Of a stretch of DNA of 64,000 nucleotides, positions 45,972 to 54,596 are shown one piece after another. Each line of letters begins with the position of its first letter. The stretch's first letter is position 1. A model generated the notes under the pieces. The model saw only the letters and a list, made by a program, of their open reading frames with translations. It did no database searches and was not told where the DNA came from. The DNA lies in assembly GCA_009886625.1 (NCBI GenBank), contig QXZA01000005.1, positions 44,345 to 108,344 of the forward strand, written 5' to 3'. The stretch comes from Flavobacteriaceae bacterium (GTDB lineage: Bacteria; Bacteroidota; Bacteroidia; Flavobacteriales; Flavobacteriaceae). The translations under genes and the position numbers were made by a program.

Positions 45972-47486
45972 CTAAGGGGTTCTTTTTAATCCATGAAAAC
46001 AGATGCTACTAAATCCAAAAAACAGCAATAAGTGAAAGGGGAATAAACCGAAGTCTCCCTCTGCCGAAACCAAGAATGCACTGCACATCCCAACCAAGAA
46101 ATAAAGGGCAAATACAAATTCAATGAGGGTGTAAATGGAATTGTTTTTTAGAGAATATTTATTTGTAACATGAGTATTAGAATCAGTATTAATATTGAAT
46201 TTTGGAGTACGGACAAAAGGACTTTTTTTGCCAAAATGACCCTCAAGTACAGCAATGGAATTGTGGACTGCAAAACCCATAACGAGACTGTAAAAGAGTA
46301 AAAAACGTCTGATATACTCCACAAAAGAACTTAATCCACCACCAAAAATGCGTTTATGAACATACCAATAACAGCTAAAGAAAATAAGCGTGCTGGCAAT
46401 GAACAATCCGCTAAGGTTAAAGATGGATTTTAATCCGGGGTACTGTGCCTTAATGAATAGCAATGGCACACTCAAGATAGCAATGATAAATACATTCAAA
46501 AACATGCTGCTATTTAGCAAATGAAAAAGGGCATTGAATTTCACAGAAAAAGTAATAGTATTTGAGCGCATTACACGTACAATCATTTTTTTGAAATTTT
46601 CGGCTCCTCCTTTATTCCATCGAAACTGCTGAGATCGAATGGCACTCAGGGTGACTGGCAGTTCAGCGGGAGTGACTACTTCGTCCAAGTATTTAAATTT
46701 CCACTTTTTCAATTGTGCTCTGTAACTCAAGTCTAGATCTTCGGTAAGGGTATCACCTTCCCAATTTCCTGCATCTAAAATGCATTCTTTTCTCCAAATA
46801 CCTGCAGTTCCGTTAAAATTGATAAAATGATTTTGTTGATTCCGACCTACTTGCTCAAGCAAGAAATGCGCGTCAAGGGCAAAGGCTTGTATTTCAGTTA
46901 ATACTGAAAACCCTCGATTAAGATGCCCCCATCGCGTTTGAACAACTCCAATTTTGGGGTTCTCGAAATGAGGAACCGTTTTTAAAAGCCAATCCGATTG
47001 AGGTAAAAAGTCAGAATCAAAAATGGCAATAAATTCTCCCCTTGCAGTTTCTAGACCATGCTTTAAAGCCCCCGCTTTAAACCCTTTTCTGTCTTTTCGT
47101 GTGATCAGCTCTATGGGAACCTTTTCTTTTTGGTGTTTTAAAACCAAATCTTGAGTGAGTTTAAGAGATTCATCCGTGGAGTCATCCAATACTTGAATTT
47201 GTAATTTGTCTTTAGGGTATTCCAATTTAGCAATGCATTCCAAGAGGCGTTCTACTACATAAAGTTCGTTGTATAGTGGAAGCTGGACGGTGACATTAGG
47301 GAGGCGATCAGCATTGAGTAGTGGAATGGAAGCCTCCATTTTTTTCTTTTTTTCATATCGCAGAAAATACCGTAACATATTAAGTTGAGTGAGGCTATAA
47401 ATAAAAATTAGCAACAAGCAAAAAAGGTAAACTCCCAAAATACCATTGGAAAGATAACGTAGTATCATGTCAAGGTTTAGTTCCAT
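45972..47486 (-). CDS. membrane GT2 glycosyltransferase (cellulose-synthase-like)
   Basis: 504 residues. N-terminal helix, cytoplasmic GT-A domain with VTVQLPLYNE, VLDDSTDES, FDSDFLPQ, and the QFRWNKGG (QxxRW) acceptor motif, then four or five C-terminal helices. This architecture is that of beta-1,4 glycan synthases (glucomannan mannosyltransferase/cellulose synthase-like), which polymerise or transfer hexoses across the membrane; no BcsB/PilZ components are adjacent. Overlaps the upstream GT2 gene by 10 bases. Confidence 0.86.
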   Translation of the reverse strand: MELNLDMILRYLSNGILGVYLFCLLLIFIYSLTQLNMLRYFLRYEKKKKMEASIPLLNADRLPNVTVQLPLYNELYVVERLLECIAKLEYPKDKLQIQVLDDSTDESLKLTQDLVLKHQKEKVPIELITRKDRKGFKAGALKHGLETARGEFIAIFDSDFLPQSDWLLKTVPHFENPKIGVVQTRWGHLNRGFSVLTEIQAFALDAHFLLEQVGRNQQNHFINFNGTAGIWRKECILDAGNWEGDTLTEDLDLSYRAQLKKWKFKYLDEVVTPAELPVTLSAIRSQQFRWNKGGAENFKKMIVRVMRSNTITFSVKFNALFHLLNSSMFLNVFIIAILSVPLLFIKAQYPGLKSIFNLSGLFIASTLIFFSCYWYVHKRIFGGGLSSFVEYIRRFLLFYSLVMGFAVHNSIAVLEGHFGKKSPFVRTPKFNINTDSNTHVTNKYSLKNNSIYTLIEFVFALYFLVGMCSAFLVSAEGDFGLFPFHLLLFFGFSSICFHGLKRTP

Positions 47487-48172
47487 TTTGAAAAATAAAA
47501 TTTACCAATCCATGTTAAAATTTTATAGCCAGCCATTATTGTGCCTTTGACTGTTCCTGAAACTTTCGAGCTTCCAATTCTTTTTCTGTATCGTACCGGT
47601 ATTTCAACATAGGAGATTTTTCTTCTGAGTATTTTTAATTGCATTTCTACAGTCCACCCATAGGTTTTGTCTTGCATTTCAAGTGATAAGAGATCTTTCC
47701 ACCCAATGGCTCTAAAGGGTCCAAGGTCAGTAAATTTAGCTCGGTAGAGTATCCGCATTAAAAAACAGGCCAAGCCATTTCCAAAAACCTGTTGTGGGGT
47801 AAGTGCCCCTTTTTCTCTTAATTCTTTAGTTCTACTTCCCATTACAAAACGGGCTTCTTTGTTTATGATAGGGGTAACGATTTCGTTCAAATCTTCAGGA
47901 AAATCAGAATAGTCACCATCAAGGAAAACAACGATTTCTGGCGGATCACTTGCTAAATAATGTATGCCTTTGAGGCAGGCGTATCCATATCCTTTTTTGG
48001 GTTCGAAAAGAACCGTGGCTCCTTTTTCTTTTGCTATTATTTGGGTGGTATCTGTTGAATTATTATCAACAACAATGACCTCATTGACTTGATTGGGAAG
48101 TGCCTCAACGACTTGGCCAATTGATAAAGCTTCATTGAAAGCAGGGATAATCACAGCAATTTTACTCATCAT
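47477..48172 (-). CDS. GT2 glycosyltransferase (polyprenyl-phosphate sugar synthase-like)
   Basis: 231 residues, GT-A family 2: AVIIPAFNEALSIGQVVEAL, VVDNNSTDTT, FLDGDYSDFPEDL with DxD, and the VEIPVRYRKRIGSSKVSGT tail typical of UDP-glucose/GDP-mannose:polyprenyl-phosphate enzymes lacking a membrane anchor. It likely makes the lipid-linked donor for the adjacent GT-C protein. The start may be ATG 48172 or 48169; a TATCTTTG promoter element ends 1-4 bases upstream. Confidence 0.86.
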   Translation of the reverse strand: MMSKIAVIIPAFNEALSIGQVVEALPNQVNEVIVVDNNSTDTTQIIAKEKGATVLFEPKKGYGYACLKGIHYLASDPPEIVVFLDGDYSDFPEDLNEIVTPIINKEARFVMGSRTKELREKGALTPQQVFGNGLACFLMRILYRAKFTDLGPFRAIGWKDLLSLEMQDKTYGWTVEMQLKILRRKISYVEIPVRYRKRIGSSKVSGTVKGTIMAGYKILTWIGKFYFSKWN

Positions 48173-48173
48173 T

Positions 48174-48181
48174 CAAAGATA
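48174..48181 (-). promoter_or_regulatory. -7 promoter element touching the GT2 start codon
   Basis: TATCTTTG (TAnnTTTG) ends 1 base before ATG 48172, implying a transcript that starts at or inside the first codons; the second ATG (48169) would then be leaderless. No -33 element seen. Confidence 0.35.
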
Positions 48182-48229
48182 CCTAATCCCATGGTAATGA
48201 AACTAAAAGTTAGATTCAATTAGTGGATA

Positions 48230-49741
48230 TTATAAAGTGTTTCCCAAGGGATAATTTTCAGAATTAATACGATTTTCTAGACTGTCATTTTCTAATTTAA
48301 GTACTCCTCTTGGACACACTGCAGAACAAATTCCACACCCAACGCAAGAAGAACGAACGATATTCTCTCCTTTTTGGGCATATGCTCTTACATCAATTCC
48401 CATTTCACAGTAAGTGGAGCAGTTTCCGCAAGAGATGCATTGTCCTCCATTGGTGGTGATTCTAAAACGAGAAAGCAAACGTTGTTGTAATCCAAGAATG
48501 GCTGCCATGGGGCACCCAAAGCGACACCAAACACGACTTCCCAAAATGGGATAAAATCCAACTCCAAGGACTCCTGAAAAAGCAGCACCTATTCCAAAGC
48601 CGTACCATTTTTGAAGTTTATAGCTATTGATGAATAATATATTTTTTTCTCCTGAAAAAGCTTGTATACTCAAGACCGCTACTAGAATAACACCTAAACT
48701 AATCATACTGTATTTAGCATCCTTACTCAAGCCTTCCTTTTTCCAGAAGAAGAGAACTCCCACAGTGAGCAAGATGAAAACTACAATTCCACCCACAAAT
48801 TGTTCTCTAGTAAACCAACTTATCTCAGTATTGGAGGAAAGAAAAGACCAGATCACGGCAATAGTGGTAATGGAAATAAAAGCTAAAACGGCATGAATCA
48901 TCCAGCGTTCAAATTTCCATACACTCATCTTTTTACTGGACAATTGTCTAAAAGGATCTCCTGCTGTTTCAGCTAAGGCACCACAGCCACAAACCCATGA
49001 ACAATACCAGCGTTTGCCATAGAAATAAGTCAGTATAGGCGAAATGATAAACATCAAGGCAAGACCGAATCCCAAGAAGAAGAGACCAAGATTTCCCCCA
49101 TTCAACATATTTTTTAAATGCCATTGATCTAGAAAATAATAGTTCAACGGCCACATGTTTTTAAGATCCTTTGCAAAATAAGGTGTTTCAGGATTTAACT
49201 TTTCTAGAATTTCAGGAATCAAAAAGGCAAAACACAATTGAAAAAACATAACGGAAAGGGTACGGATGATTTGATACCGATTGTGTCTATATTTCCAGAT
49301 AAACTTCACCCCAAAGAGTAAGATGGCAAGTGTGTACATGGTCCCATACAAAAACCATTGGGTGGCTGGATTTCCGTTAAGTAGATAACTTATGGGGTCA
49401 AAAACACGAACCAGTCCTGTACTTTCTCCATCCGCATGAAAGCCTAAAAGCTCTGGAAACCAATATATCGCGACATAAAATCCTGTTAGTGCCATTCCCA
49501 AAAGCCATCCCCAAATTCCTTTTGAAGTAAGGGCATTGAACCAAACCCCGTCATTTTTTATTCCCGCCAAAGAACTTCCATAAATTTCTTTAAAGTAAAT
49601 AAGACTGCCCGAGATCATCAGTAACATGCTTGAGGACAAGAGAAGTGAATTGTTTTGAGGGTTAAAGAAAAGTGTACTTAAAAGTAAGATCAAACCTGAA
49701 CTTCCTAGGATTAGACTTCCCTTTTTTTGTGTTAGCGTCAT
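48230..49741 (-). CDS. polytopic 4Fe-4S membrane protein (NapH/NosR/CcoG-like)
   Basis: 503 residues. About eight helices; paired-cysteine loops WCSWVCGCGALAE and VWCRFGCPMAA, as in NapH/NosR-type quinol-interacting proteins, then two bacterial ferredoxin motifs CISCGNCSTYC and CVGCGICSAVCPRG near the C-terminus. It should pass electrons across or along the membrane. Its ATG overlaps the stop of the FAD oxidoreductase (ATGA), so the two are co-made; the pair follows the arsenosugar-type genes on the same strand. Partner and acceptor are unproven. Confidence 0.86.
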   Translation of the reverse strand: MTLTQKKGSLILGSSGLILLLSTLFFNPQNNSLLLSSSMLLMISGSLIYFKEIYGSSLAGIKNDGVWFNALTSKGIWGWLLGMALTGFYVAIYWFPELLGFHADGESTGLVRVFDPISYLLNGNPATQWFLYGTMYTLAILLFGVKFIWKYRHNRYQIIRTLSVMFFQLCFAFLIPEILEKLNPETPYFAKDLKNMWPLNYYFLDQWHLKNMLNGGNLGLFFLGFGLALMFIISPILTYFYGKRWYCSWVCGCGALAETAGDPFRQLSSKKMSVWKFERWMIHAVLAFISITTIAVIWSFLSSNTEISWFTREQFVGGIVVFILLTVGVLFFWKKEGLSKDAKYSMISLGVILVAVLSIQAFSGEKNILFINSYKLQKWYGFGIGAAFSGVLGVGFYPILGSRVWCRFGCPMAAILGLQQRLLSRFRITTNGGQCISCGNCSTYCEMGIDVRAYAQKGENIVRSSCVGCGICSAVCPRGVLKLENDSLENRINSENYPLGNTL

Positions 49742-51066
49742 AATTTATTTTTCAGAAGATTATTTTTACTTTTTAAGCTGTCCCATGCGCTACTTAATTC
49801 TTTTTCATAAGTAGGGTATAATTCAGGATCAAAATTGGCCTGCTTAAAACAGTCAATCACTGTATCCATATGTGTTTTTTTCTTGAGCCATTCCTCAAAA
49901 ACGATATGTCTTAAACGAATCCCCATGCTAATCGCCCCAAGTAATTCTCCGTTTGAAGGATTAAAGCTCAATCGGATGGATTGCTCTTTATTGGGATGTA
50001 TCCATAAAAGATGTGCCTCTGTTTTCTGGTTTGGACTTGCACTAACGATCCCGTAAGTTTGATATTCAATATTAAAAAACTTAGCCGAATTGAACCAAGG
50101 TCCTGGAGCATATTTTGTTTTTTCTCCCGTTAATGTTTTGGCTAAAGTCTCTCCCATCATTCTTCCGGTGTACCAAACAGCTTCGATGGGTCTTCGGCCG
50201 GGAATAGGTTCTGTTTGTTCTGCACAATCTCCAATGGCATAAATATTGGGTAGATTAGTCTCTAGAAAAGCATTCACTTTGATTCCTTTTCCTATTGCTA
50301 ATCCACTTTCCTTCAAAAAATCTATATTGGGGGAAACACCCACGGTTAGTCCTACCCATTGGCTTTCTATAAATTCTTCTTTAGAAGTAAAAACGCCCCT
50401 TGCTCTTCCGTTTTCATTCGACTCAATCGCTTTTAATTCTGTTTCAAGCTGCAGGTCTATGCCATATGCCTTAATATGCTTATTGATCATTTCAGATTCT
50501 TCTGGAGGTAATATTTTATTCCAAAAACTTGACTCTCGAACTAAAAAGTGAACTTTCTTTCCTCTGCTGTGTAACATTTCTGCTAGCTCTATACCAATGA
50601 GTCCTCCACCTACAATAGTTGCTTCTTGAATGGAGTCACTCCAGACTTCAAATTGATCTAAGTCTTGTTTGTGATACAATCCTTGTACAGCTTTAAGGTC
50701 TTGTCCTGGCCAACCAAAACGATTGGGTTTGGAGCCAGTTGCAATGACCAATTTATCGTAGCCAAGAGTGGATCCCTCTACAAACTCTAAGATTTTTTTA
50801 TGATGGTCAATTCCAGAGACTCTTTTTTGGACTAGATTTATTTTATTCTTTACCCAAAAATGGTCTTCATAGGGTTGCGTATGTTCAAAACGCATGTGGC
50901 CCATATAGACATACATCAAAGCAGTTCGGGAAAAAAAATAAGGGGTTTCGTCAGAAATAATCGTGATTTCGTGGCTTGACGCTTTTCTAATGTGACGCGC
51001 CGAAGTAACGCCAGAGATTCCATTACCTATAATGACGATTGATTTTTTGGGGTTATCCTTACTCAT
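49738..51066 (-). CDS. FAD/NAD(P)-dependent oxidoreductase (pyridine nucleotide-disulfide oxidoreductase family)
   Basis: 442 residues from ATG 51066 (MSKDNPKKSIVIIGNGISG). FAD Rossmann motif GNGISGVTSARHI, NAD(P) motif VGGGLIGIELAEML near residue 160 and NIYAIGDCAE near 285. No redox-active CxxC is seen, so it resembles nitrite reductase/rubredoxin reductase-type subunits that pass electrons to a partner. Translationally coupled to the 4Fe-4S membrane protein. Placed at the end of the arsenosugar-type run; a role in reducing arsenical intermediates is inference only. Confidence 0.86.
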   Translation of the reverse strand: MSKDNPKKSIVIIGNGISGVTSARHIRKASSHEITIISDETPYFFSRTALMYVYMGHMRFEHTQPYEDHFWVKNKINLVQKRVSGIDHHKKILEFVEGSTLGYDKLVIATGSKPNRFGWPGQDLKAVQGLYHKQDLDQFEVWSDSIQEATIVGGGLIGIELAEMLHSRGKKVHFLVRESSFWNKILPPEESEMINKHIKAYGIDLQLETELKAIESNENGRARGVFTSKEEFIESQWVGLTVGVSPNIDFLKESGLAIGKGIKVNAFLETNLPNIYAIGDCAEQTEPIPGRRPIEAVWYTGRMMGETLAKTLTGEKTKYAPGPWFNSAKFFNIEYQTYGIVSASPNQKTEAHLLWIHPNKEQSIRLSFNPSNGELLGAISMGIRLRHIVFEEWLKKKTHMDTVIDCFKQANFDPELYPTYEKELSSAWDSLKSKNNLLKNKL

Positions 51067-51147
51067 ATAGCTAAAGTACAATTTTCGATGGGAAAAAATT
51101 AATCCGTACTTTAGTAAAACCAAATCTTAACCAAATGAATTTACTTT

Positions 51148-51345
51148 TCAGTAATTTTTTTGAAGCCATTTCCATGTACCGTAAGTACTACCTCCATCTA
51201 CAAAAATAATTTCTTGAGGATCTTGGAGCACTTCGTTTAGGTGAGTAATGAAATCAGTAATGAGGTCTATTTCATTTAAGACAGGAATGATTATCGAGAG
51301 ACTAGATTTATTCGTTAAGGTTCCAGTCATAAGGTAAATAATCAA
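51148..51345 (-). pseudogene. truncated TIGR04283-type glycosyltransferase (transferase 2 of arsenosugar loci)
   Basis: 65 codons holding only the N-terminus of a GT2 enzyme: LSIIIPVLNEIDLITDFI followed by EIIFVDGGSTYGTWKWLQ and a stop. VDGGSTDGT is diagnostic for TIGR04283, normally about 225 residues; the DxD and acceptor regions are absent. Only about 80 bases separate its stop from the FAD oxidoreductase start, so the remainder has been deleted. The 5' end overlaps the end of the DUF547 gene by 38 bases (less if ATG 51330 is used), keeping the native gene order. Confidence 0.75.
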
Positions 51346-52003
51346 TTTTTGGATTGGAAAGGGAGATGCCAGAATATTGCGCTATAAAATCCAAGCGTTC
51401 TTTTTTGGATCCAAAATCTTTTCCAAACCACAAGAATATCCGTGAAAGCTTCAATTGTTTGGGTTGGATTTCATTTTTACTTTTATCTTTAAAAAAAGCT
51501 TGGGTCACCTTAGTCAATTGATTTTCCATTTGCTTTTCTTGAAAGGCCTTATTCCAAAGTGTGGGACAAGAAGCAGAAGCACAATTGATGGCAAAATGAA
51601 TCCGTGGTTCATCCATTTTACGTAAAATTTTATGTTCGATGTCTCCTAGGGTATAGGATTTTTCCCCTATGCTAAAGCAAGTAGTGTCCCAAGGTTGTTT
51701 GATTTCCTTGATACTTTTTAGGGGATAATGCTTTAAAATAAGTTGCACCGTTAGGGCATTATAGGCATTGATCCAATAGGCTAATTTTGCATTTTTAGAA
51801 TCGCTTTCTAGTAGGGGAGTACTCGCCAAAGTTTGGATATAAGCGTTCAAATTGTCGCGATCATTCATCCAGTCTTTGTAATTTACTTTTCCATCATCGC
51901 TTACATAAGTTTGTAACATACTGTTCCAGCGGTGGTGTATGTTTTTTTGAGCTGTCAAAGAAATAGTGAAAAGGAATAAGAAGAGGTAAAGTGAGGGCTT
52001 CAT
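51308..52003 (-). CDS. DUF547 secreted protein
   Basis: 231 residues from ATG 52003; signal peptide MKPSLYLFLFLFTISLTAQ. The DUF547 core carries YWINAYNALTVQLIL, IEHKILRK and RIHFAINCASASCPTL with a Cys/His arrangement reminiscent of a thiol hydrolase fold; function unproven. DUF547 genes recur in ArsS/selenodomain-type loci of Bacteroidota and cyanobacteria. It lies 17 bases after the methyltransferase on the same strand. Exported location sets it apart from the cytoplasmic enzymes around it. Confidence 0.88.
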   Translation of the reverse strand: MKPSLYLFLFLFTISLTAQKNIHHRWNSMLQTYVSDDGKVNYKDWMNDRDNLNAYIQTLASTPLLESDSKNAKLAYWINAYNALTVQLILKHYPLKSIKEIKQPWDTTCFSIGEKSYTLGDIEHKILRKMDEPRIHFAINCASASCPTLWNKAFQEKQMENQLTKVTQAFFKDKSKNEIQPKQLKLSRIFLWFGKDFGSKKERLDFIAQYSGISLSNPKIDYLPYDWNLNE

Positions 52004-52020
52004 AATTTTAAGTTTTAGGA

Positions 52021-52989
52021 TTAGCAACAGCCTCCTCCATCATAGTGAAAGGTAGAAGGAGAAATAAAAAGTTTTTCTTGCCCTTTTTCGCTGAGAGCAG
52101 TTGCGGTTTTATCACAGATTGCAAGAGGTTGATTTTGGAGTAATACATGTCCTTTTTTGTCATCGTAGAACTCTTCATCTCCAAAATAAATAGCAGTTTT
52201 TCCGGAAAAGACACAAGGGCCATCGTCGGGTATGGGATCTTTAATGGCACATACTTCTACACTTTCTATGTAGATCATTTCTTCGGTAGGGTAGTGCTTG
52301 GGGTCCAAGATACGGTATGGTCTTTTGACGCGAATTTCTATAGTGCCAAACCCAACATCGGTCAACATTTTGACGTAGTCTTTCAAAGGAATGGATCCAG
52401 AGAGGCATAGGGCACGCAGACGTTCGTCGCTACGTAAGCTTTCATTCATGGGTTGTTCACAAATAGGATCACTCATCACCAGCCTTCCGTGAGGTTTGAG
52501 TACTCTATACATTTCTTCAAGTGCCTTTTTGAGCTCTTCCATTTTAAAGATGTTGAACAAACAGTTTTGAGCAGCTACATCGATACTTTGGTCTGTAACG
52601 GGAAGTTGAAGTGCGTCCCCTTTTTCGAGACGTACATAGTCTTTTTTGAACCAATGGTTTTGGGCTTCGGCTTCTATAAAATTCTCTTTACAAGCAGTAA
52701 GCATTTCATCGACCACATCTATACCAATTACTCCTTCTTTCTGACGGGAAAAATAACTGAATTGCAATAATTCCATTCCACCGCCAACTCCAACGTATAA
52801 GATCTTTGGATTGTTCACTAGGTCTCTGGGGTGAACGGTGCTTCCACAGCCGTAATTCATTTCTTGCATGCGGGTGGGAATACGGAGTCCAGGAAATTGC
52901 CATATAGGAGTGGTCGTACAGCACAATCCTACATCGGGAGTGAGTGCAGCTTCTTTATAGACGTCTTTAGTAGTTTCGAGGTAGCTCAT
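52021..52989 (-). CDS. arsM: ArsM-type arsenite methyltransferase of the arsenosugar pathway
   Basis: 322 residues. SAM motif LYVGVGGGMELLQ (64-76), and Cys23-Cys24, Cys48, Cys143 (AAQNCLFN) and Cys195 (RALCLSGSI); the last two match conserved As(III)-binding cysteines of ArsM enzymes. The C-terminus ends in GGGCC, giving an extra vicinal thiol pair. Family role: stepwise methylation of As(III) to dimethylarsenite, the substrate of ArsS. First residues LCCTTTPIWQFPGL are typical of the arsenosugar subgroup. 28 bases after the phosphorylase. Confidence 0.86.
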   Translation of the reverse strand: MSYLETTKDVYKEAALTPDVGLCCTTTPIWQFPGLRIPTRMQEMNYGCGSTVHPRDLVNNPKILYVGVGGGMELLQFSYFSRQKEGVIGIDVVDEMLTACKENFIEAEAQNHWFKKDYVRLEKGDALQLPVTDQSIDVAAQNCLFNIFKMEELKKALEEMYRVLKPHGRLVMSDPICEQPMNESLRSDERLRALCLSGSIPLKDYVKMLTDVGFGTIEIRVKRPYRILDPKHYPTEEMIYIESVEVCAIKDPIPDDGPCVFSGKTAIYFGDEEFYDDKKGHVLLQNQPLAICDKTATALSEKGQEKLFISPSTFHYDGGGCC

Positions 52990-53017
52990 GAGATAAATTT
53001 ATCGAAATATAGGCGAT

Positions 53018-53833
53018 TTACAAAGTAGCAACAAGGGCTTTAACAATTTTAATAAAATCTTTCTCCCCTTTTTTTGCCATTTCCATAATCTCGGGTATGT
53101 CTATAGGTTTTAAATGATCGGGATCGCATTCATCGGTAAGGACAGAAAGGCCTAAAACTTCAAGCCCCAACTGCCGTGCAACGATTACTTCTGGAACACT
53201 AGACATACCTACGGCATCGGCGCCTATTATTTTGAGGTAGCGGTATTCTGCTGGGGTTTCTAACTGGGGTCCTACTACCGCAACATAAACCCCTTGGTAA
53301 AGGCTTATTTTTTCTGCTGCTGCAATGCTGAGTACTTTCTCTCGAAGCGCTAAGTCATAAGGCATGCTCATGTCCACAAAGCGTTCGCCTAAGGTTTCGA
53401 TTCCTTTGAGAGCTAGAGGCGAACCTCCCTGTAGATTGATATGGTCTTCAATGAGCATCAAACTTCCTTTTTTAAAGTGGAGATTGATCGTTCCGGCGGC
53501 ATTGCTAAGCAGTAAGCTCTTCCCACCCAAGGCTTTAAAAATGCGTACAAAATAAGTGATTTCAAAAAAACTAAGGCCTTCATACAAATGGTATCGCCCC
53601 TGAAAAACAAGCACTTTTTTCCCCCCTAGGCTGCCATAATGGAGCATTCCTTTTTGGAATTCTTGAGTAGCTTCAGGAAAATGGGGAATCTCAGCATATG
53701 CGATGCTCTTTTTGAGGGTCATCTGAGCGATCAACTCATACATCCCTGTGCCCAAAACAATACCTATACTTGCCGGACCCATTCCTTTTTCTTGCAAAAA
53801 AGCAAGGCTCTGTTCAATCTTTTTGATCATCAA
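53018..53833 (-). CDS. purine-nucleoside phosphorylase (trimeric PNP/MTAP family)
   Basis: 271 residues: phosphate loop VLGTGM near residue 27, QGRYHLYEG, LLSNAAGT and VVGPQLETPAEYR, VGMSSVPE. The base-recognition loop reads LTDECDPD; the position occupied by Asn243 in 6-oxopurine PNPs is Asp, as in MTA phosphorylases, which suggests 6-aminopurine (adenine) nucleosides. In an ArsS locus it could release adenine from 5'-deoxy-5'-dimethylarsinoyl-adenosine; that is inference. Overlaps the upstream TIGR04282 gene by 20 bases. Confidence 0.86.
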   Translation of the reverse strand: MMIKKIEQSLAFLQEKGMGPASIGIVLGTGMYELIAQMTLKKSIAYAEIPHFPEATQEFQKGMLHYGSLGGKKVLVFQGRYHLYEGLSFFEITYFVRIFKALGGKSLLLSNAAGTINLHFKKGSLMLIEDHINLQGGSPLALKGIETLGERFVDMSMPYDLALREKVLSIAAAEKISLYQGVYVAVVGPQLETPAEYRYLKIIGADAVGMSSVPEVIVARQLGLEVLGLSVLTDECDPDHLKPIDIPEIMEMAKKGEKDFIKIVKALVATL

Positions 53834-54437
53834 ATTGTGTTTTTAATGCGATGTATAATTCAGGAATGGCTTTTAAATCTTCTAGGGTATCAAGATCGTT
53901 TTTTTCATCCAAAAACCCAACGGATTTCTCTTTTAAGTGGCTCAGGGTTTCTTTCAAAACGCTGGAAGTACCCCATTTTTTTTTGGCAAACACTTCAGGA
54001 GTAGGCTCTTTCATTCCCAGTAGATAATATCCCCCATCTGTAGCAGGACCTATTACATAGTCTTGTTGTTCCAAAAGTGCAAAGGCAGTGGTAATAAGGT
54101 TAGCCTCTAGCTCCCATAGATCAGTACCTAGAATTATTATTTTGGTATATCCAGCGTTAAAAGCCCATTGAAAAGCGGCTTGCATGCGGGCTCCCAAATC
54201 GGCTCCTTGTTGCGGATATTGTTCGTAAGTGTAAAATTGGGTCCCCAAGGCTGCTGCTGGTTTGCCGCTATAAAACAAAACGGTTTTGTGGGGGAGATTT
54301 TTTAAAACGGCTTGGGTTTTGTGGAGTAATTGTTCATAGATCCAAAGTGCTTTTTTATTGCCAATGGAACGCGCCAAGCGGGTCTTGACTGTTCCTAAAA
54401 GAGGCGTTTTAGCAAAAACAAGAAGGAGCGTTTCCAT
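53814..54437 (-). CDS. TIGR04282-family transferase (rSAM/selenodomain-associated transferase 1)
   Basis: 207 residues: LLVFAKTPLLGTVKTRLARSIG at the N-terminus and GTDLWELEANLI, GPATDGGYYLLG further on are the CofC/MobA-like nucleotidyl/glycosyltransferase signatures of TIGR04282. Found with ArsS-type radical SAM proteins; exact reaction unknown (sugar or nucleotidyl transfer). First gene of the minus-strand arm; translationally overlapped with the phosphorylase. Confidence 0.9.
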   Translation of the reverse strand: METLLLVFAKTPLLGTVKTRLARSIGNKKALWIYEQLLHKTQAVLKNLPHKTVLFYSGKPAAALGTQFYTYEQYPQQGADLGARMQAAFQWAFNAGYTKIIILGTDLWELEANLITTAFALLEQQDYVIGPATDGGYYLLGMKEPTPEVFAKKKWGTSSVLKETLSHLKEKSVGFLDEKNDLDTLEDLKAIPELYIALKTQFDDQKD

Positions 54438-54596
54438 ACGTTAGCATTTAGTCTAATCGGAAGAGGTTGGAATTCTTTACCGTATCCAACGAAAGTAAAG
54501 ATTTCTCATGAAGTTTTCTACTCTAAAAGGAGTCTTATTTTCTGTAGCTCAATACTAATTTTCAGTCAACTAATAACACTTATTTTTGATGATTTC

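Noticed and set aside
53639..54004. 121-codon plus-strand ORF across the PNP/TIGR04282 junction
   Set aside because: Overlaps two well-supported genes on the opposite strand and has no recognisable domain.
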